A stretch of 64,000 bases of DNA, taken from SCRA01 sp035533275 (lineage in GTDB: Bacteria; Vulcanimicrobiota; Vulcanimicrobiia; Vulcanimicrobiales; SCRA01). The notes under the pieces were generated by a model, which worked only from the letters and a program-made list of their open reading frames with translations, made no database searches and was not told where the DNA came from. The translations under genes were made by a program, and so were the position numbers. The stretch lies in NCBI GenBank assembly GCA_035533275.1, contig DATLUD010000008.1:185451-249450 (forward strand), in the 5' to 3' direction. Numbering within the stretch: the first letter of the stretch is position 1; each line of letters starts with the position of its first letter. Of the stretch, positions 1 through 8,886 are shown one piece after another.

Positions 1-1018
1 CCGCCAAGCGCAGGATCAGCCGCGCCCCCACGTTGACCACCAGCGTGATCGCGAAGAGCACGAGCGCGATCTCCGCGAGCGACCGCACGGCCAGCAGGGT
101 GGAGTCGGTCAGCGCGCTGTCCAGCTGGGAGACGATGACCGCGGCCATCGTGTTGATGGGCTGGTAGATGTTCTGCGGCAACTGGTTCATCGCGGCGCCG
201 CTCACCATCAGCACCGCCATCGTCTCGCCCAGCGCCCGCCCGAGCGCGAGCATCGCCGCGCCGAATATTCCCGCCCGCGCCGCCGGCAGCACCGCCTGCG
301 TGACGGCCTGCCAAGAGGTCCCGCCCAGCGCGATGCTCGCCTCGTAGATCGAGCTCGGCACCGCGCTCATCACGTCGCGCATGGTCGCCGCCATGATCGG
401 CAGGATCATGATCGCCAGGACGACGCCCGAGGCGAGCAGACCGTTCCCCGTCCCGATGCTGCCGCCCAAAAAGGGAACCCAGCCCAGGTGCGCGCTCAAC
501 CATGGCCCCAGCGCGTTGCCGATCCACGGCACCAGCACCACGATGCCCCAGAGCCCGAAGACCACCGACGGCACGCCGGCCATCAGCTCGACCAGCGTGT
601 TCACCGGCGTCTTGAGCGAGGCCGGCACGCGGAAGACCATGGCGACCGCCGCCAGCAGCGCCACCGGCGTGGCCACCAGCATCGCGACGAACGAGCTCAT
701 CAGCGTGCCGTACAAGAAGACGACGACGCCGAAGGACGCACCCGGCATCCCGGCGATGCCGTTACGCGCGACGGGCCCCCCGCCGTACTGATTGCCCATG
801 TTCCACGTGAGCGTCGTCAGAAAGTCCAGCCCGTTGAAGCGGATTGCCGGAAATGCGTAGACCGCGAGGAAGATCGCGATCAGAAATACCAATGCGGCCG
901 TCACGGCCGCCATCGCTCCGGTGCCCCATTGCAGGGCGACGTCACCCGGCCGGTGCCGCGAGGCGGCACCGGCCGTCGGTGGAGACGTCGCGCGATCGAC
1001 CTGCGTCTGCGTCGTCAC
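1..1018 (-). CDS. pstC: Phosphate ABC transporter permease PstC (3' end cut by window)
   Basis: Inner-membrane permease that, with PstA, forms the channel for high-affinity phosphate import driven by PstB. About 339 codons are visible; the C-terminus runs off the left edge. After a short polar N-terminus there is a long hydrophobic helix, then the PstC periplasmic segment and a binding-protein-dependent transport core. The permease-ATPase coupling loop is visible as a GRALGETMAVLMV stretch. I chose the GTG at 1018 because GGAGAG lies 7 bases upstream. It follows pstS by 69 bp on the same strand, so it belongs to the pst operon. pstA presumably follows outside the window. Confidence 0.93.
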   Translation of the reverse strand, partial: MTTQTQVDRATSPPTAGAASRHRPGDVALQWGTGAMAAVTAALVFLIAIFLAVYAFPAIRFNGLDFLTTLTWNMGNQYGGGPVARNGIAGMPGASFGVVVFLYGTLMSSFVAMLVATPVALLAAVAMVFRVPASLKTPVNTLVELMAGVPSVVFGLWGIVVLVPWIGNALGPWLSAHLGWVPFLGGSIGTGNGLLASGVVLAIMILPIMAATMRDVMSAVPSSIYEASIALGGTSWQAVTQAVLPAARAGIFGAAMLALGRALGETMAVLMVSGAAMNQLPQNIYQPINTMAAVIVSQLDSALTDSTLLAVRSLAEIALVLFAITLVVNVGARLILRLA

Positions 1019-1087
1019 TCGTATGCTCTCCGATGATGAGCGGCGGAGCCGAAGACCCTCTTCGGCTCCGCCGCGCGGACTCGCTGA

Positions 1088-2152
1088 CTAGTGAATCTTG
1101 TCGATCTGCTTGATGCTGAGCTTCACGACGCTCTCGGGCAACGGCTTGAAGTGGACCTTGTCCAGGTACTTCATGGCATTGCCGCCATCCGAGCTGATCC
1201 CCCACGAGAGGAACTTCTTCAGCGCCGCGGCCGTTTCGGCGTTCGGCTGCTGCTCTCGAACAATCGCATATTCGTAGTTGATGATCGGGTAGGACTTCGC
1301 ACCGGGGGCGAAGATCAGCGAGATCCGCTCGTCCGCCGGCGTCTTGCTCACCAGCGCCGCCGCGGCCGCGCTGACGTTCTCCGCCGTGGGGAGCACGAAG
1401 TTGCCGGCGCGGTTCTCGAGCATCGCGTACCCGAGCCCGGCCTTGTCGGTCTCGTTGAGGAAGCTCACGCCGATGTACGCGATCGAATATGGCGCGGCCT
1501 TGCAGGCCTGCACCATGCCTGGGTTGCCGTTCGCGCCGACAGCGGTGGGAACGGCCGGCCAGCTGATCGAGGTTCCGTAGGCGGGCCCGTTCTTCCACGA
1601 GGGCGTCGAGAACGTCAGGTACTGCGTGAAGATGAACGTGTCGCCCGAGCCGTCCGAGCGGTGGATCGGGATGATCCCCTTGTGCGGCAGCTTCGAGGCG
1701 TACGCTTTGTTCAGGGCCACGATGCTCTTGTCGTCCCAATAGCGGATCGAACCGCTATAGATTCCCGCGAGCACGGGGCCGGAGAGCTTGAGGTGGACGT
1801 CGTTCAAGCCCGGCAGGTTGTAGTTGACCTGTTGGGCGCTGATCGCCGTCGGGATGTTGAGCATCGGCGAAGGCGCCGCCTTCAGCTGGCTATCGCTCAT
1901 GTAGGCATCGGAGGCGCCGATCTGCGCGACTCCGGAGATCGCCTCGGAGATGCCGGTGCCGCTGCCCGTGCTCTGCGTGGTGATCTGGACGCCCGGGTTA
2001 TCCTTGGTGTAGTCGGCTACCCACAGGTTCATCAGCGGGTAGAGCAGGGAGGAGCCTGTCTCGAGCATCTTTACGGTCTCGGCCGTGGCGGCGGTCGCAA
2101 CGGAGGCGACCATGGCACACCCGAGCACGAGGGCGACGAACTTTTGTTTCAT
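1088..2152 (-). CDS. pstS: Phosphate-binding periplasmic protein PstS
   Basis: Extracytoplasmic phosphate receptor of the Pst importer, 354 aa. It opens with a classic signal peptide (MKQKF, then hydrophobic residues, ending ATAAT-AET). The mature part has PstS-type phosphate-binding sequences: ETGSSLLYPL near the start, a TQSTGSGTGI loop, and a later HRSDGSGDTF segment, all matching PBP-like domain residues that contact phosphate. The longer reading frame upstream to 2224 is rejected because only the ATG at 2152 puts a signal peptide at the N-terminus. Its position between pstB and pstC is a non-standard order (usually pstS-C-A-B). Confidence 0.94.
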   Translation of the reverse strand: MKQKFVALVLGCAMVASVATAATAETVKMLETGSSLLYPLMNLWVADYTKDNPGVQITTQSTGSGTGISEAISGVAQIGASDAYMSDSQLKAAPSPMLNIPTAISAQQVNYNLPGLNDVHLKLSGPVLAGIYSGSIRYWDDKSIVALNKAYASKLPHKGIIPIHRSDGSGDTFIFTQYLTFSTPSWKNGPAYGTSISWPAVPTAVGANGNPGMVQACKAAPYSIAYIGVSFLNETDKAGLGYAMLENRAGNFVLPTAENVSAAAAALVSKTPADERISLIFAPGAKSYPIINYEYAIVREQQPNAETAAALKKFLSWGISSDGGNAMKYLDKVHFKPLPESVVKLSIKQIDKIH

Positions 2153-2221
2153 GATGATGGCTGCTCTGTTCCTCAGACGGACGGGAGGGGAAGAGAGGTA
2201 TCCCACTAGAGGTAACCAGAG

Positions 2222-2280
2222 CAATCTTATGACGGGATTAAGAGTATCACGGAATGCCTTAATCCTGGCGGCCGGCCGCC
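2222..2280. promoter_or_regulatory. pstB-pstS intergenic inverted repeats
   Basis: The gap ahead of pstS holds an 8-bp perfect inverted repeat, GGATTAAG (2235-2242) and CTTAATCC (2258-2265), separated by 15 bp, and next to it a 14-bp perfect palindrome GGCGGCCGGCCGCC (2267-2280). A CCGTCATAAGATTG string (2222-2235, minus-strand reading) resembles one half of a Pho box, but a second half at the right spacing is not convincing. The repeats could be an operator or an mRNA processing hairpin that raises pstS expression over pstB. There is no T-tract, so a terminator is unlikely. Confidence 0.35.
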
Positions 2281-2301
2281 GGCCGAGCCGGCGAGACCAC
2301 G

Positions 2302-3114
2302 CTAGCCGAAGCGTCCGGTGAGGTAATCCTCGGTGCGCCGGTCGCGCGGACGCGTGAAGAGCTCGCCGGTGGCGCCGAACTCGACCATCTCGCCGACCCC
2401 GTCCTCTTGCGCGAGCATGAACGCCGTGTAGCCGGAGACGCGCGCCGCCTGCTGCATGTTATGGGTCACGACCACGATGGTGTAGCGCGCCGCGAGCTGG
2501 GTCATCAGATCCTCGACCTTCGCCGTCGAGATGGGATCGAGCGCCGATGCCGGCTCATCCATCAAGAGGACTTCCGGCTCCACGGCCAGGGCGCGGGCGA
2601 TGCACAGGCGCTGCTGCTGGCCGCCCGAGAGCGAGAGCCCCGATCGGCCGAGCTTGTCCTTCACTTCGTCCCAGAGCGCGGCTTGGCGGAGGACGCGCTC
2701 GGCGATCTCGAGCCGTTCGGAGGTGCGGCGGGCTTCGCCCGTGAGCCGGAGGCCCGCGACGACGTTGTCGACGATCGACATCGTCGGAAACGGGTTGGGC
2801 CGCTGGAAGACCATCCCGATCCGCCGGCGGATCAGCACGGGATCGACGCCGGGAGCATAGATGTTCTCGCCGTCCAGCAGAACCTCGCCGGTGACCGAGG
2901 CACCGCGCGTCACCTCGTGGATCCGGTTGAGGCAACGCAGGAGCGTCGTCTTTCCGCACCCTGAGGGACCGATGAGCGCGGTCACCGCGCGCGCCTCGAA
3001 CTCGAGGTTGACGTTGCGAATGGCCATTCGCTTGCCGTAGTAGGCGCAGAGACTCTTCGTCGCAAGCTGAGCGCTCGTGACGTGTGGAACGGTGACGGCG
3101 TCGCTGGGCGGCAT
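2302..3114 (-). CDS. pstB: Phosphate ABC transporter ATPase PstB
   Basis: Cytoplasmic ATPase that powers phosphate import, 270 aa, usual length for the family. Visible motifs: Walker A GPSGCGKTT, Q-loop region VFQRPNPFP (typical of PstB), signature LSGGQQQR, Walker B VLLMDEPASALD, and the switch His in VVTHNMQQA. The frame stays open upstream to 3240, but that extension runs into the tRNA-Leu gene, so I take the ATG at 3114, although its ribosome-binding site is weak. It is the first gene of the visible pst cluster. Confidence 0.94.
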   Translation of the reverse strand: MPPSDAVTVPHVTSAQLATKSLCAYYGKRMAIRNVNLEFEARAVTALIGPSGCGKTTLLRCLNRIHEVTRGASVTGEVLLDGENIYAPGVDPVLIRRRIGMVFQRPNPFPTMSIVDNVVAGLRLTGEARRTSERLEIAERVLRQAALWDEVKDKLGRSGLSLSGGQQQRLCIARALAVEPEVLLMDEPASALDPISTAKVEDLMTQLAARYTIVVVTHNMQQAARVSGYTAFMLAQEDGVGEMVEFGATGELFTRPRDRRTEDYLTGRFG

Positions 3115-3210
3115 GAGGAGCGCGGCATTCGCGGACGCGGCGGCCAACCCCTCGCACGGAAACGGCGAGACGGCGACCCCTCGGCCGGGGCGCCGCCTCG
3201 AAGCGACATA

Positions 3211-3297
3211 TGGTGCGGAAGACTGGACTCGAACCAGCACGATATTGCTACCGCCAGCCCCTCAAGCTGGTGCGTCTACCAATTCCGCCACTTCCGC
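3211..3297 (-). tRNA. tRNA-Leu (anticodon GAG)
   Basis: An 87-nt class II tRNA with encoded CCA. The acceptor stem pairs GCGGAAG with CTTCCGC. The anticodon stem is CCAGC/GCTGG around loop TTGAGGG, giving anticodon GAG at 3263-3261. The extra arm is long, as in leucine tRNAs, and the T-arm reads CTGG-TTCGAGT-CCAG. It sits between the pst genes and the permease pair, on the same strand as both. It would read CUC and CUU codons. Confidence 0.97.
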
Positions 3298-3379
3298 AGG
3301 CGATGGACCCGCCCCGATCACCCGGGCGGGACCCCAAGGAGTTTAGACGATGGCGCCCGCGTCGTCAATCCCCTCCAGC

Positions 3380-4312
3380 CTACCTCATATTGGGGTCCAG
3401 GGCGTCGCGCAGGCCGTCGCCCATGTAGTTGATCGAGAGCACGGTGACCAGGATGCAGAGGCCGGGAAAGATGGCGGCCCAGGGCGCGATCGCCATGTTG
3501 TACTGGGCGTTGGCCAGCATGTTCCCCCACGACGCCGTCGGCGGCTGGATGCCGAAGCCGAGGAACGAGAGGGCCGACTCCAGGATGATCACGTTCGCGA
3601 TGTCGAGCGTTGCCTGCACGATGATCGGCGCCACGGCGTTGGGCAGCAGGTGGCGGAACATGATCCGCCCGTCGGAGCTGCCGATGGCCCGCGCCGCTTC
3701 GGTAAACTCCTTCTCGCGCAGCGAGAGGTACGATGCGCGAACCAGGCGCGTGACCGGCATCCACCCGAGCCCGCCGATGATGAGCACGATGACGCCGAAC
3801 GAGAGCGCCGCCTTGTTCGACGAGGCCGCGACGATGGCCGTCAGCACCAGCAACAGCGGGAGCAGCGGAATCGAGAGGAAGACGTCCGTGACGCGCATGA
3901 TCGCGTAATCGACCCACTTGCCGTAGTAGCCGGCCAGGGCCCCGAGAAACGTGCCGACCACCACCTCGATCACGACGGCGAAGATTCCCACGGTCAGCGA
4001 GATGCGGGCGCCGAACATCAAGCGGGCGAGCAGGTCGCGTCCATTCTCGTCGGTGCCCAGCAGGTGGCCGAATGCGCCCGGAGGCAGGGGATAGCCGTTC
4101 CAGTGCGCCTGGTCGATGTAGTTGGGGTTCCACGGCGTGAGGAACGGGGCGAAGACGGCGACCAGGATGATGACCGCGAGGACCACCGAGCCCGCGATCG
4201 CGAGCTTATGGCGCCGGAAGCGCTTCCACGTGGCGTGGCGCTCGCGCTCGAACTCGAAGTCTGCGCCGGCGCCGGGCTCTGGGGTCTGCTGGAGGGGTAG
4301 TGTCGTGGCCAT
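3380..4312 (-). CDS. Dipeptide/oligopeptide-type ABC permease, DppC/OppC family
   Basis: Inner-membrane permease subunit of a peptide/nickel-type importer, 310 aa. A cytoplasmic N-terminal part with a basic WKRFRRHKLAIAG stretch precedes the first membrane helix, as in OppC-N domains. The core carries the coupling loop EFTEAARAIGSSDGRIMFRHLLPNAVAPI, typical of the C-type subunit, and an FLGFGIQPPTASWGNML segment. ATG at 4312 is chosen because the family N-terminus begins shortly after it; GGAGAG lies upstream, though somewhat far. It is immediately downstream of the B-type permease. No binding protein or ATPase gene lies beside it. Confidence 0.9.
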   Translation of the reverse strand: MATTLPLQQTPEPGAGADFEFERERHATWKRFRRHKLAIAGSVVLAVIILVAVFAPFLTPWNPNYIDQAHWNGYPLPPGAFGHLLGTDENGRDLLARLMFGARISLTVGIFAVVIEVVVGTFLGALAGYYGKWVDYAIMRVTDVFLSIPLLPLLLVLTAIVAASSNKAALSFGVIVLIIGGLGWMPVTRLVRASYLSLREKEFTEAARAIGSSDGRIMFRHLLPNAVAPIIVQATLDIANVIILESALSFLGFGIQPPTASWGNMLANAQYNMAIAPWAAIFPGLCILVTVLSINYMGDGLRDALDPNMR

Positions 4313-4347
4313 CGCTAGAGTCTCTCCTCGACGTCGGTCCCGTGCGA

Positions 4348-5397
4348 TCAGTCGTACTTCACGCGGGGATCGAGCCACGCGTACGCCACGTCGGCGATCA
4401 GGTTGAAGAGCACGACCAGGAACGAGACGAGCATCAGATAGCCCATCAGCAACGGGAAGTCGAACTGGCCGAGGGCGTTGATGAAGAGACGGCCCATGCC
4501 CGGCCACGCGAAGATCGTCTCCGTGATGATCGCGCCGCCGACCACGCCTGGCAGCGAGAGCGCGATGATGGTGACCACCGGGATCACGGCGTTCTTGAGG
4601 CCGTGCTTGAGGATCACGGCGGCCGGGGCGAGCCCCTTGGCCGCGGCGGTGCGCATGTAGTCGGTGCGGACCACCTCGAGCATCGAGCTCCGAGTGAACC
4701 GGCTCCACGTGGCGATGTATGCCAGCGAGAGCACGATGGTCGGCAGCACCAGGTGGACGAGGCGGTCGCCGAGCGGGCAGGCGTCGGTGTAGCACATCGA
4801 GGCCGACGGCAGCTGCAAGCGGTAGCCGAACCCGGTGATCCCGTGGACGGCAAAGACCAGTTGGAGCATCAGGGCGAACCAGAAGACCGGCATCGACTGG
4901 CCGAAGAACGCGAACGTCGTCACCAGATAGTCCCACATCGAGTAGGGCTTGATCGCCGCGAGCAGTCCGGCCGGGATGCCGATCGCCAGCGAGAACGCAA
5001 AGGCGCTGCCCATCAAGATCAAGGTCGCGGGCAGACGGTCCATGATCGCCGCCACCACCGTCATCGAATTGGAGGTCGAGTAGCCGAAGTCGCCGCGAAC
5101 GACGTGCCCCAGCCAGGCGAGGTACTGGATGTACAGCGGGCGGTCGAGGCCGAAGTTGTGCTTGAGGCGGGCGATATCCGCGGCGGTGATGTGCGGGTTC
5201 TGCAGGTAGGGCGTCAGCGGCCCCCCGGGAGCCTCGTGCAGGATCAGGAAGATGATGACGGAGATCAGCAGCAGAAGCGGTATCGCCTGCGCAGACCGTC
5301 GAACGACGTAGTTGAACAGCGTCGGATCCTCCCAGTCAATTCGCTGCGCCGAGGCCGCGGTCTCCCTTACGGGTGCCGCGCGAACCTTTAAACGCAC
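4348..5397 (-). CDS. Dipeptide/oligopeptide-type ABC permease, DppB/OppB family
   Basis: B-type membrane subunit partnering the permease just downstream, 349 aa. It has a first helix (RSAQAIPLLLLISVIIFLILH) and then the GGPLTPY element typical of OppB. The coupling loop is DYMRTAAAKGLAPAAVILKHGLKNA, and a GGAIITETIFAWPGMGRL segment follows. A GTG at 5397 gives the longest product, but the first 25 residues are atypical and lack a good ribosome-binding site. A later start near the FNYVVRR segment would fit the family better. It lies about 100 bp after kce, so it may share the lysine transcript. The substrate is unknown. Confidence 0.9.
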   Translation of the reverse strand: MRLKVRAAPVRETAASAQRIDWEDPTLFNYVVRRSAQAIPLLLLISVIIFLILHEAPGGPLTPYLQNPHITAADIARLKHNFGLDRPLYIQYLAWLGHVVRGDFGYSTSNSMTVVAAIMDRLPATLILMGSAFAFSLAIGIPAGLLAAIKPYSMWDYLVTTFAFFGQSMPVFWFALMLQLVFAVHGITGFGYRLQLPSASMCYTDACPLGDRLVHLVLPTIVLSLAYIATWSRFTRSSMLEVVRTDYMRTAAAKGLAPAAVILKHGLKNAVIPVVTIIALSLPGVVGGAIITETIFAWPGMGRLFINALGQFDFPLLMGYLMLVSFLVVLFNLIADVAYAWLDPRVKYD

Positions 5398-5497
5398 CGA
5401 GAGCGGCCGTTAGCGCGGCCGCCCAGTCCTGCAAAATCGCACCAAAGTTACGGTGATCCATCGGCTTTCCCTTTGTCGACGCGCCCCCGCGGGCGGC

Positions 5498-6364
5498 TCA
5501 TCGCACGTCTGTTCGTTCGCTCGCCTTCGTTGCGACGCCCCGCACCTGCGCCGCGCGGCGCAGGCCCAGGATCTCTCTCGCGTGCGCCGGCGTGGCCACG
5601 GGCCGCTGGAGCTCTCCGGCAAGGCGGGCGACCCGCGCGACCAGCTCCTCGTTTCGCGCCGGCTGCCCCTTGGCGTAGTAGAGGTTGTCCTCGAGGCCCA
5701 CCCGCACGTGTCCCCCCATCGCGATCGCCACGGCCGCGAGCTGGAGCTGAGCGCGCCCGACGCCCGCCACCGACCAGCTGCACCCGGCGGGCAGGCGCCG
5801 CACGATGTCGACGAGGTTCTCCACGCTGGCTTCCGCTCCGCCGGGAACCCCCAGCACCACGTCCACGTGATGCGGAAAGGTCAGCAAGCCCTCGCGCTCC
5901 AGACGGCGCGCGTTGTCGAGATGGCCCAGATCGAAGATCTCGAGCTCGGGCACCACGCCGTATGCCCGCATGCGCGCCAGGATCGCGCGCATGATCGGAA
6001 ACGAGTTCTCGAAGACCTCCTCTCCGAAATTCACCGTGCCGCAGGTCAGCGTCGCCATCTCCGGGCACAGCTCCAACGCCACGGCGCGCTCCTCGGGAGT
6101 CATGCCCACCGCGCCCCCGGTGGAGAACTGGACGATGAGGTCGCTGTTGGCGCGCACGGCGGACGAAAAGGCCCGGAACGTCTCGACGTCCTGCGTGGGA
6201 CGGCCGTCGGCGAAGCGCCCGTGGACGTGGATCATCGAGGCGCCGGCGGCGCGGCATGCCGCCGCCGTCGCGCCGAGCGCATCGGCCGTATACGGCAGGT
6301 GCGGCGACTCCTCCGGGCGGACCTCCGCCCCGGTGGGCGCGACGGTGATGATCAACGGCTGCAT
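5498..6364 (-). CDS. kce: 3-keto-5-aminohexanoate cleavage enzyme (BKACE family)
   Basis: Zinc-dependent enzyme of the BKACE (DUF849) family, 288 aa. In lysine fermentation Kce converts 3-keto-5-aminohexanoate plus acetyl-CoA into 3-aminobutyryl-CoA and acetoacetate. The metal-binding HVH is at residues 46-48, the same numbers as in characterised Kce, and the later metal-binding Glu is in the GLEDN motif near residue 230. An AGGAGGGC ribosome-binding site precedes the ATG. The BKACE family is diverse in substrate, so the specific call rests on the neighbours kamA, kdd, kamB and kamC. It starts 12 bp after the kamC stop. Confidence 0.88.
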   Translation of the reverse strand: MQPLIITVAPTGAEVRPEESPHLPYTADALGATAAACRAAGASMIHVHGRFADGRPTQDVETFRAFSSAVRANSDLIVQFSTGGAVGMTPEERAVALELCPEMATLTCGTVNFGEEVFENSFPIMRAILARMRAYGVVPELEIFDLGHLDNARRLEREGLLTFPHHVDVVLGVPGGAEASVENLVDIVRRLPAGCSWSVAGVGRAQLQLAAVAIAMGGHVRVGLEDNLYYAKGQPARNEELVARVARLAGELQRPVATPAHAREILGLRRAAQVRGVATKASERTDVR

Positions 6365-6376
6365 GACGATGCCCTC

Positions 6377-7999
6377 CTAGCTCTCGTGGAGTTCTCTGGC
6401 GGCGCGTGCCGTCACCCGTTCGTCCAAGCCCAGAAGACGAGCCAACTGGATCGCATCGCCCTCCGCGCTCGCGAGGCTCGCCGCCGGTGCCAAGCGGTAG
6501 TCCATCGACTCACCGATCAGCCGCAGCGCCTCCTCGAGCGAGCGGCGGCCATCGGACCGCGCGCTCAGCGCGCGCCGCAAGCCGATGACCGCGTAATGGG
6601 CCACGCCCGCCGCCTCGGCGACGCCGTGGAAGTGCGTGGCGGCCAGCGCCAGCTCGCCGCGCTCGCGCAGCGCGTCCAGCAGGGCGACCACCAGCGCCCG
6701 TCCTTCGCGCGGACTCGTCGCGCGCGCGAACTCGTCGATCAGGAGCAGGCGCGGCACGTGGGGCTCGCGCAGCACCTTCGCGAGGCGCACGATCTCGCCG
6801 CCGAAGGACGAGAGCAGTCCCTCCCGATCGGCACGCTCCTCACCCTGCGCGGAACCTAGCCAGCAGATGCGCTCGACGAGTCGCAGGTGCGCGCCGCGCG
6901 CCGCCACGGGAAGACCCCACTGCGCGCACAGCTGAACGAAGCCCGCCGTGCGCAGGGCCGCGGATTTTCCGCCCATGTTGGGGCCGGTGATCACGGCCTG
7001 CCCCGGAAGCGACAGCGAGATGGGAGCATACGGGCGCCCGTGAGCGGCCAGCGTTTCCTCCAGGGGCAAGAGGCGCGCCTCGTCGATCGCGAGGTCATCG
7101 TGGTCGGCGATCTGTGGAGCGGTGGCCGCATGGGCCTGCGCGAACGCGACGGCGCCGCGCAGCAGATCGATCTCGCCCGCCCGCCGCAGCTCCGCCAGCA
7201 GCGCCGGAGCGTGGGCGCCGATCTCGCGCGAGAGCCGCTCGCGCGCGCGCTCCTCCAGCTCCGCCACGCGCGCAGCCGAGTCGTCCCGCGCGCGCATCGC
7301 CGCCAGCGTGCGCTCGTCGTTGGCCAGCTCGAAGACCACGTACCCGCCGGCTTCGCGCACGGTGCGCACGCCGGCCGGTACGACGGCGGGAAGGTCGGCG
7401 CGCGCGAGCGCGAACTCGCGCTCCTCGGTCACCGCGTCGCCCAGCACCGCGGCGGCGCTCTCGCGCAGGCGCGAGCGCTCGCGCGCGCAGGCCTCGGCAT
7501 CCGCCCGCGCGGCGGCTCGCGCCTGGGCCAAGCCCTCCGCGAAGGCATCGTCCAGATAGAAGGCTCCGCCGCGCCGCACGCCCGGAGCCAGCCGCTCGCG
7601 CAGCGGTTCGAAGGATGCCGGCCCCAGGCGCTCGGGCGGCCTCTGACCGGCGCACGCGCGCAGCGCCTCGAGCGCGTCGAGCAGGCGCGCGACTTCGTAC
7701 AGGTCGACGTCGGCCAGCGTTCCGCCCGCAGATGCCCGCGCCAACGCCTCGAGCGGATCGGGCAGCGCGCGCAACGCGGCGCCCACGCGGCTCACCTGGT
7801 GGCCGTCCCAGGACGCCGCTGCCTCCACGACCTCGGCGATCGCGGCGCGCGCCGCCTCGGCCTCCCCGGCGGCGAATGGAGCACGGGCGTCGCGCGCGCG
7901 GCGTCCGGCGCTCGATACGGGCTCGAGCACGCGCTCCAGCCAGAAGGCGCCGATCTCCTCCGCCGTCGCGGCATCGGTGAGCGCGGAGACCGCCCTCAT
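6377..7999 (-). CDS. kamC: Predicted aminomutase reactivase ATPase KamC (MutS-like)
   Basis: A 540-aa protein whose C-terminal half is a MutS-type ATPase: Walker A GPNMGGKS at about residues 339-346, Walker B LLLIDEFARATSP, and a His-containing ALAATHFHG switch. It lacks the MutS mismatch-recognition domain; the N-terminal half is alpha-helical and Ala/Arg rich. A MutS-like protein in this gene context is annotated as KamC, the ATPase of the lysine 5,6-aminomutase (KamDE) reactivase. Its start ATG overlaps the kamB stop by 4 bases (ATGA), so the two are probably translationally coupled. The function is inferred from context; a MutS2-like DNA role is less likely. Confidence 0.8.
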   Translation of the reverse strand: MRAVSALTDAATAEEIGAFWLERVLEPVSSAGRRARDARAPFAAGEAEAARAAIAEVVEAAASWDGHQVSRVGAALRALPDPLEALARASAGGTLADVDLYEVARLLDALEALRACAGQRPPERLGPASFEPLRERLAPGVRRGGAFYLDDAFAEGLAQARAAARADAEACARERSRLRESAAAVLGDAVTEEREFALARADLPAVVPAGVRTVREAGGYVVFELANDERTLAAMRARDDSAARVAELEERARERLSREIGAHAPALLAELRRAGEIDLLRGAVAFAQAHAATAPQIADHDDLAIDEARLLPLEETLAAHGRPYAPISLSLPGQAVITGPNMGGKSAALRTAGFVQLCAQWGLPVAARGAHLRLVERICWLGSAQGEERADREGLLSSFGGEIVRLAKVLREPHVPRLLLIDEFARATSPREGRALVVALLDALRERGELALAATHFHGVAEAAGVAHYAVIGLRRALSARSDGRRSLEEALRLIGESMDYRLAPAASLASAEGDAIQLARLLGLDERVTARAARELHES

Positions 8000-8886
8000 G
8001 CGGCGGCGTTCCGGTAGACGTCATACGTGGGGAGGCCCGTGGCGCATGCCACCGCCTCTGCCAGCGCCACCGGGTCCACGTCGCGCTCCCGTCCGTGGGC
8101 GTTCACCGTCACCGCGGCGACGTGGAGCGCTCGAAGGCACCAGAGGCCTCCCGCTCGGCGCAACGCCGCCGCGGTCTGGGCGGGGATCTGCAGCGCCAGC
8201 GGATCCTCCAGCACGACGCCGCGCGCGCGGTCGCTCCTTGCAAGCAGCTCGGCGGCCCGCTCGGGCGTCAGCGCGCCGTCCACCGCGATGGCCTCCGGCG
8301 GCGCCCCACCCGGGAGAGAGAGACGGTCGACCAACGCGCGCGTCCGCTCCACCACGCCGCGCAGCGTTGGCGCGAGGGCGGCGCCGGTGGCCACGATGAT
8401 GGCATCGTCGCCCCGCGCCGTGGCGGCGATCCGATCAACCGCGCCGTCCACGAGCACGACGTCGGCAAAGGAGCGCAGGGAAGCGATCAGCTCGAGCATC
8501 GCGCTCGCGGTGTTGGGCCCAGCGATCTCGATGCGCGTGGGCGCGTGCAGCCGCACGATGACGACCCGCCCCAAGGCCGTGCGATACGGCGTCAGCTCCA
8601 ACACCTCCGAGGCAGGCGAGCGTGGCAGGAGGGCCGCGGCCGTCGCGACCACGGTGCCGGCGGGGAGGACGAGCTGCGGCTTTGGCAGGTTCGTGGCCAC
8701 GTCGTGGACTTCGCCGTCGCGCCCCACGGAGGTGATCGCCACCGTGTGCCCCGCGCGGCGCGCCGCGCTCGCCAGCGCCGCCGTCGTCGCGGTCTTGCCG
8801 ACGTCCTTCCCCGCGCCCACCACGGCGATCGAGCGTCTCCCGCCCGCGAGGGCACTGGCGAGCAGGTGGTCCACCGCGCTCGTCAC
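7996..8886 (-). CDS. kamB: Predicted aminomutase reactivase subunit KamB (P-loop protein)
   Basis: A 296-aa P-loop protein with Walker A GAGKDVGKT at residues 24-32 and a Walker-B-like VVLVDGAVDR strand near residue 145. Downstream is an APTLRGVVERTRAL segment. The fold resembles MinD/DTBS-type NTPases. KamB works with KamC and is annotated as a subunit of the reactivating complex for B12-dependent lysine 5,6-aminomutase. The start is a GTG at 8886. It overlaps kamC by 4 bases and follows a 186-bp gap after the receiver gene. The call rests on its P-loop, its size and its place between kamA and kamC. Confidence 0.75.
   Translation of the reverse strand: MTSAVDHLLASALAGGRRSIAVVGAGKDVGKTATTAALASAARRAGHTVAITSVGRDGEVHDVATNLPKPQLVLPAGTVVATAAALLPRSPASEVLELTPYRTALGRVVIVRLHAPTRIEIAGPNTASAMLELIASLRSFADVVLVDGAVDRIAATARGDDAIIVATGAALAPTLRGVVERTRALVDRLSLPGGAPPEAIAVDGALTPERAAELLARSDRARGVVLEDPLALQIPAQTAAALRRAGGLWCLRALHVAAVTVNAHGRERDVDPVALAEAVACATGLPTYDVYRNAAA

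Noticed and set aside
2302..3240. Longer PstB reading frame starting at 3240
   Set aside because: The extension overlaps the tRNA-Leu gene and does not resemble PstB.
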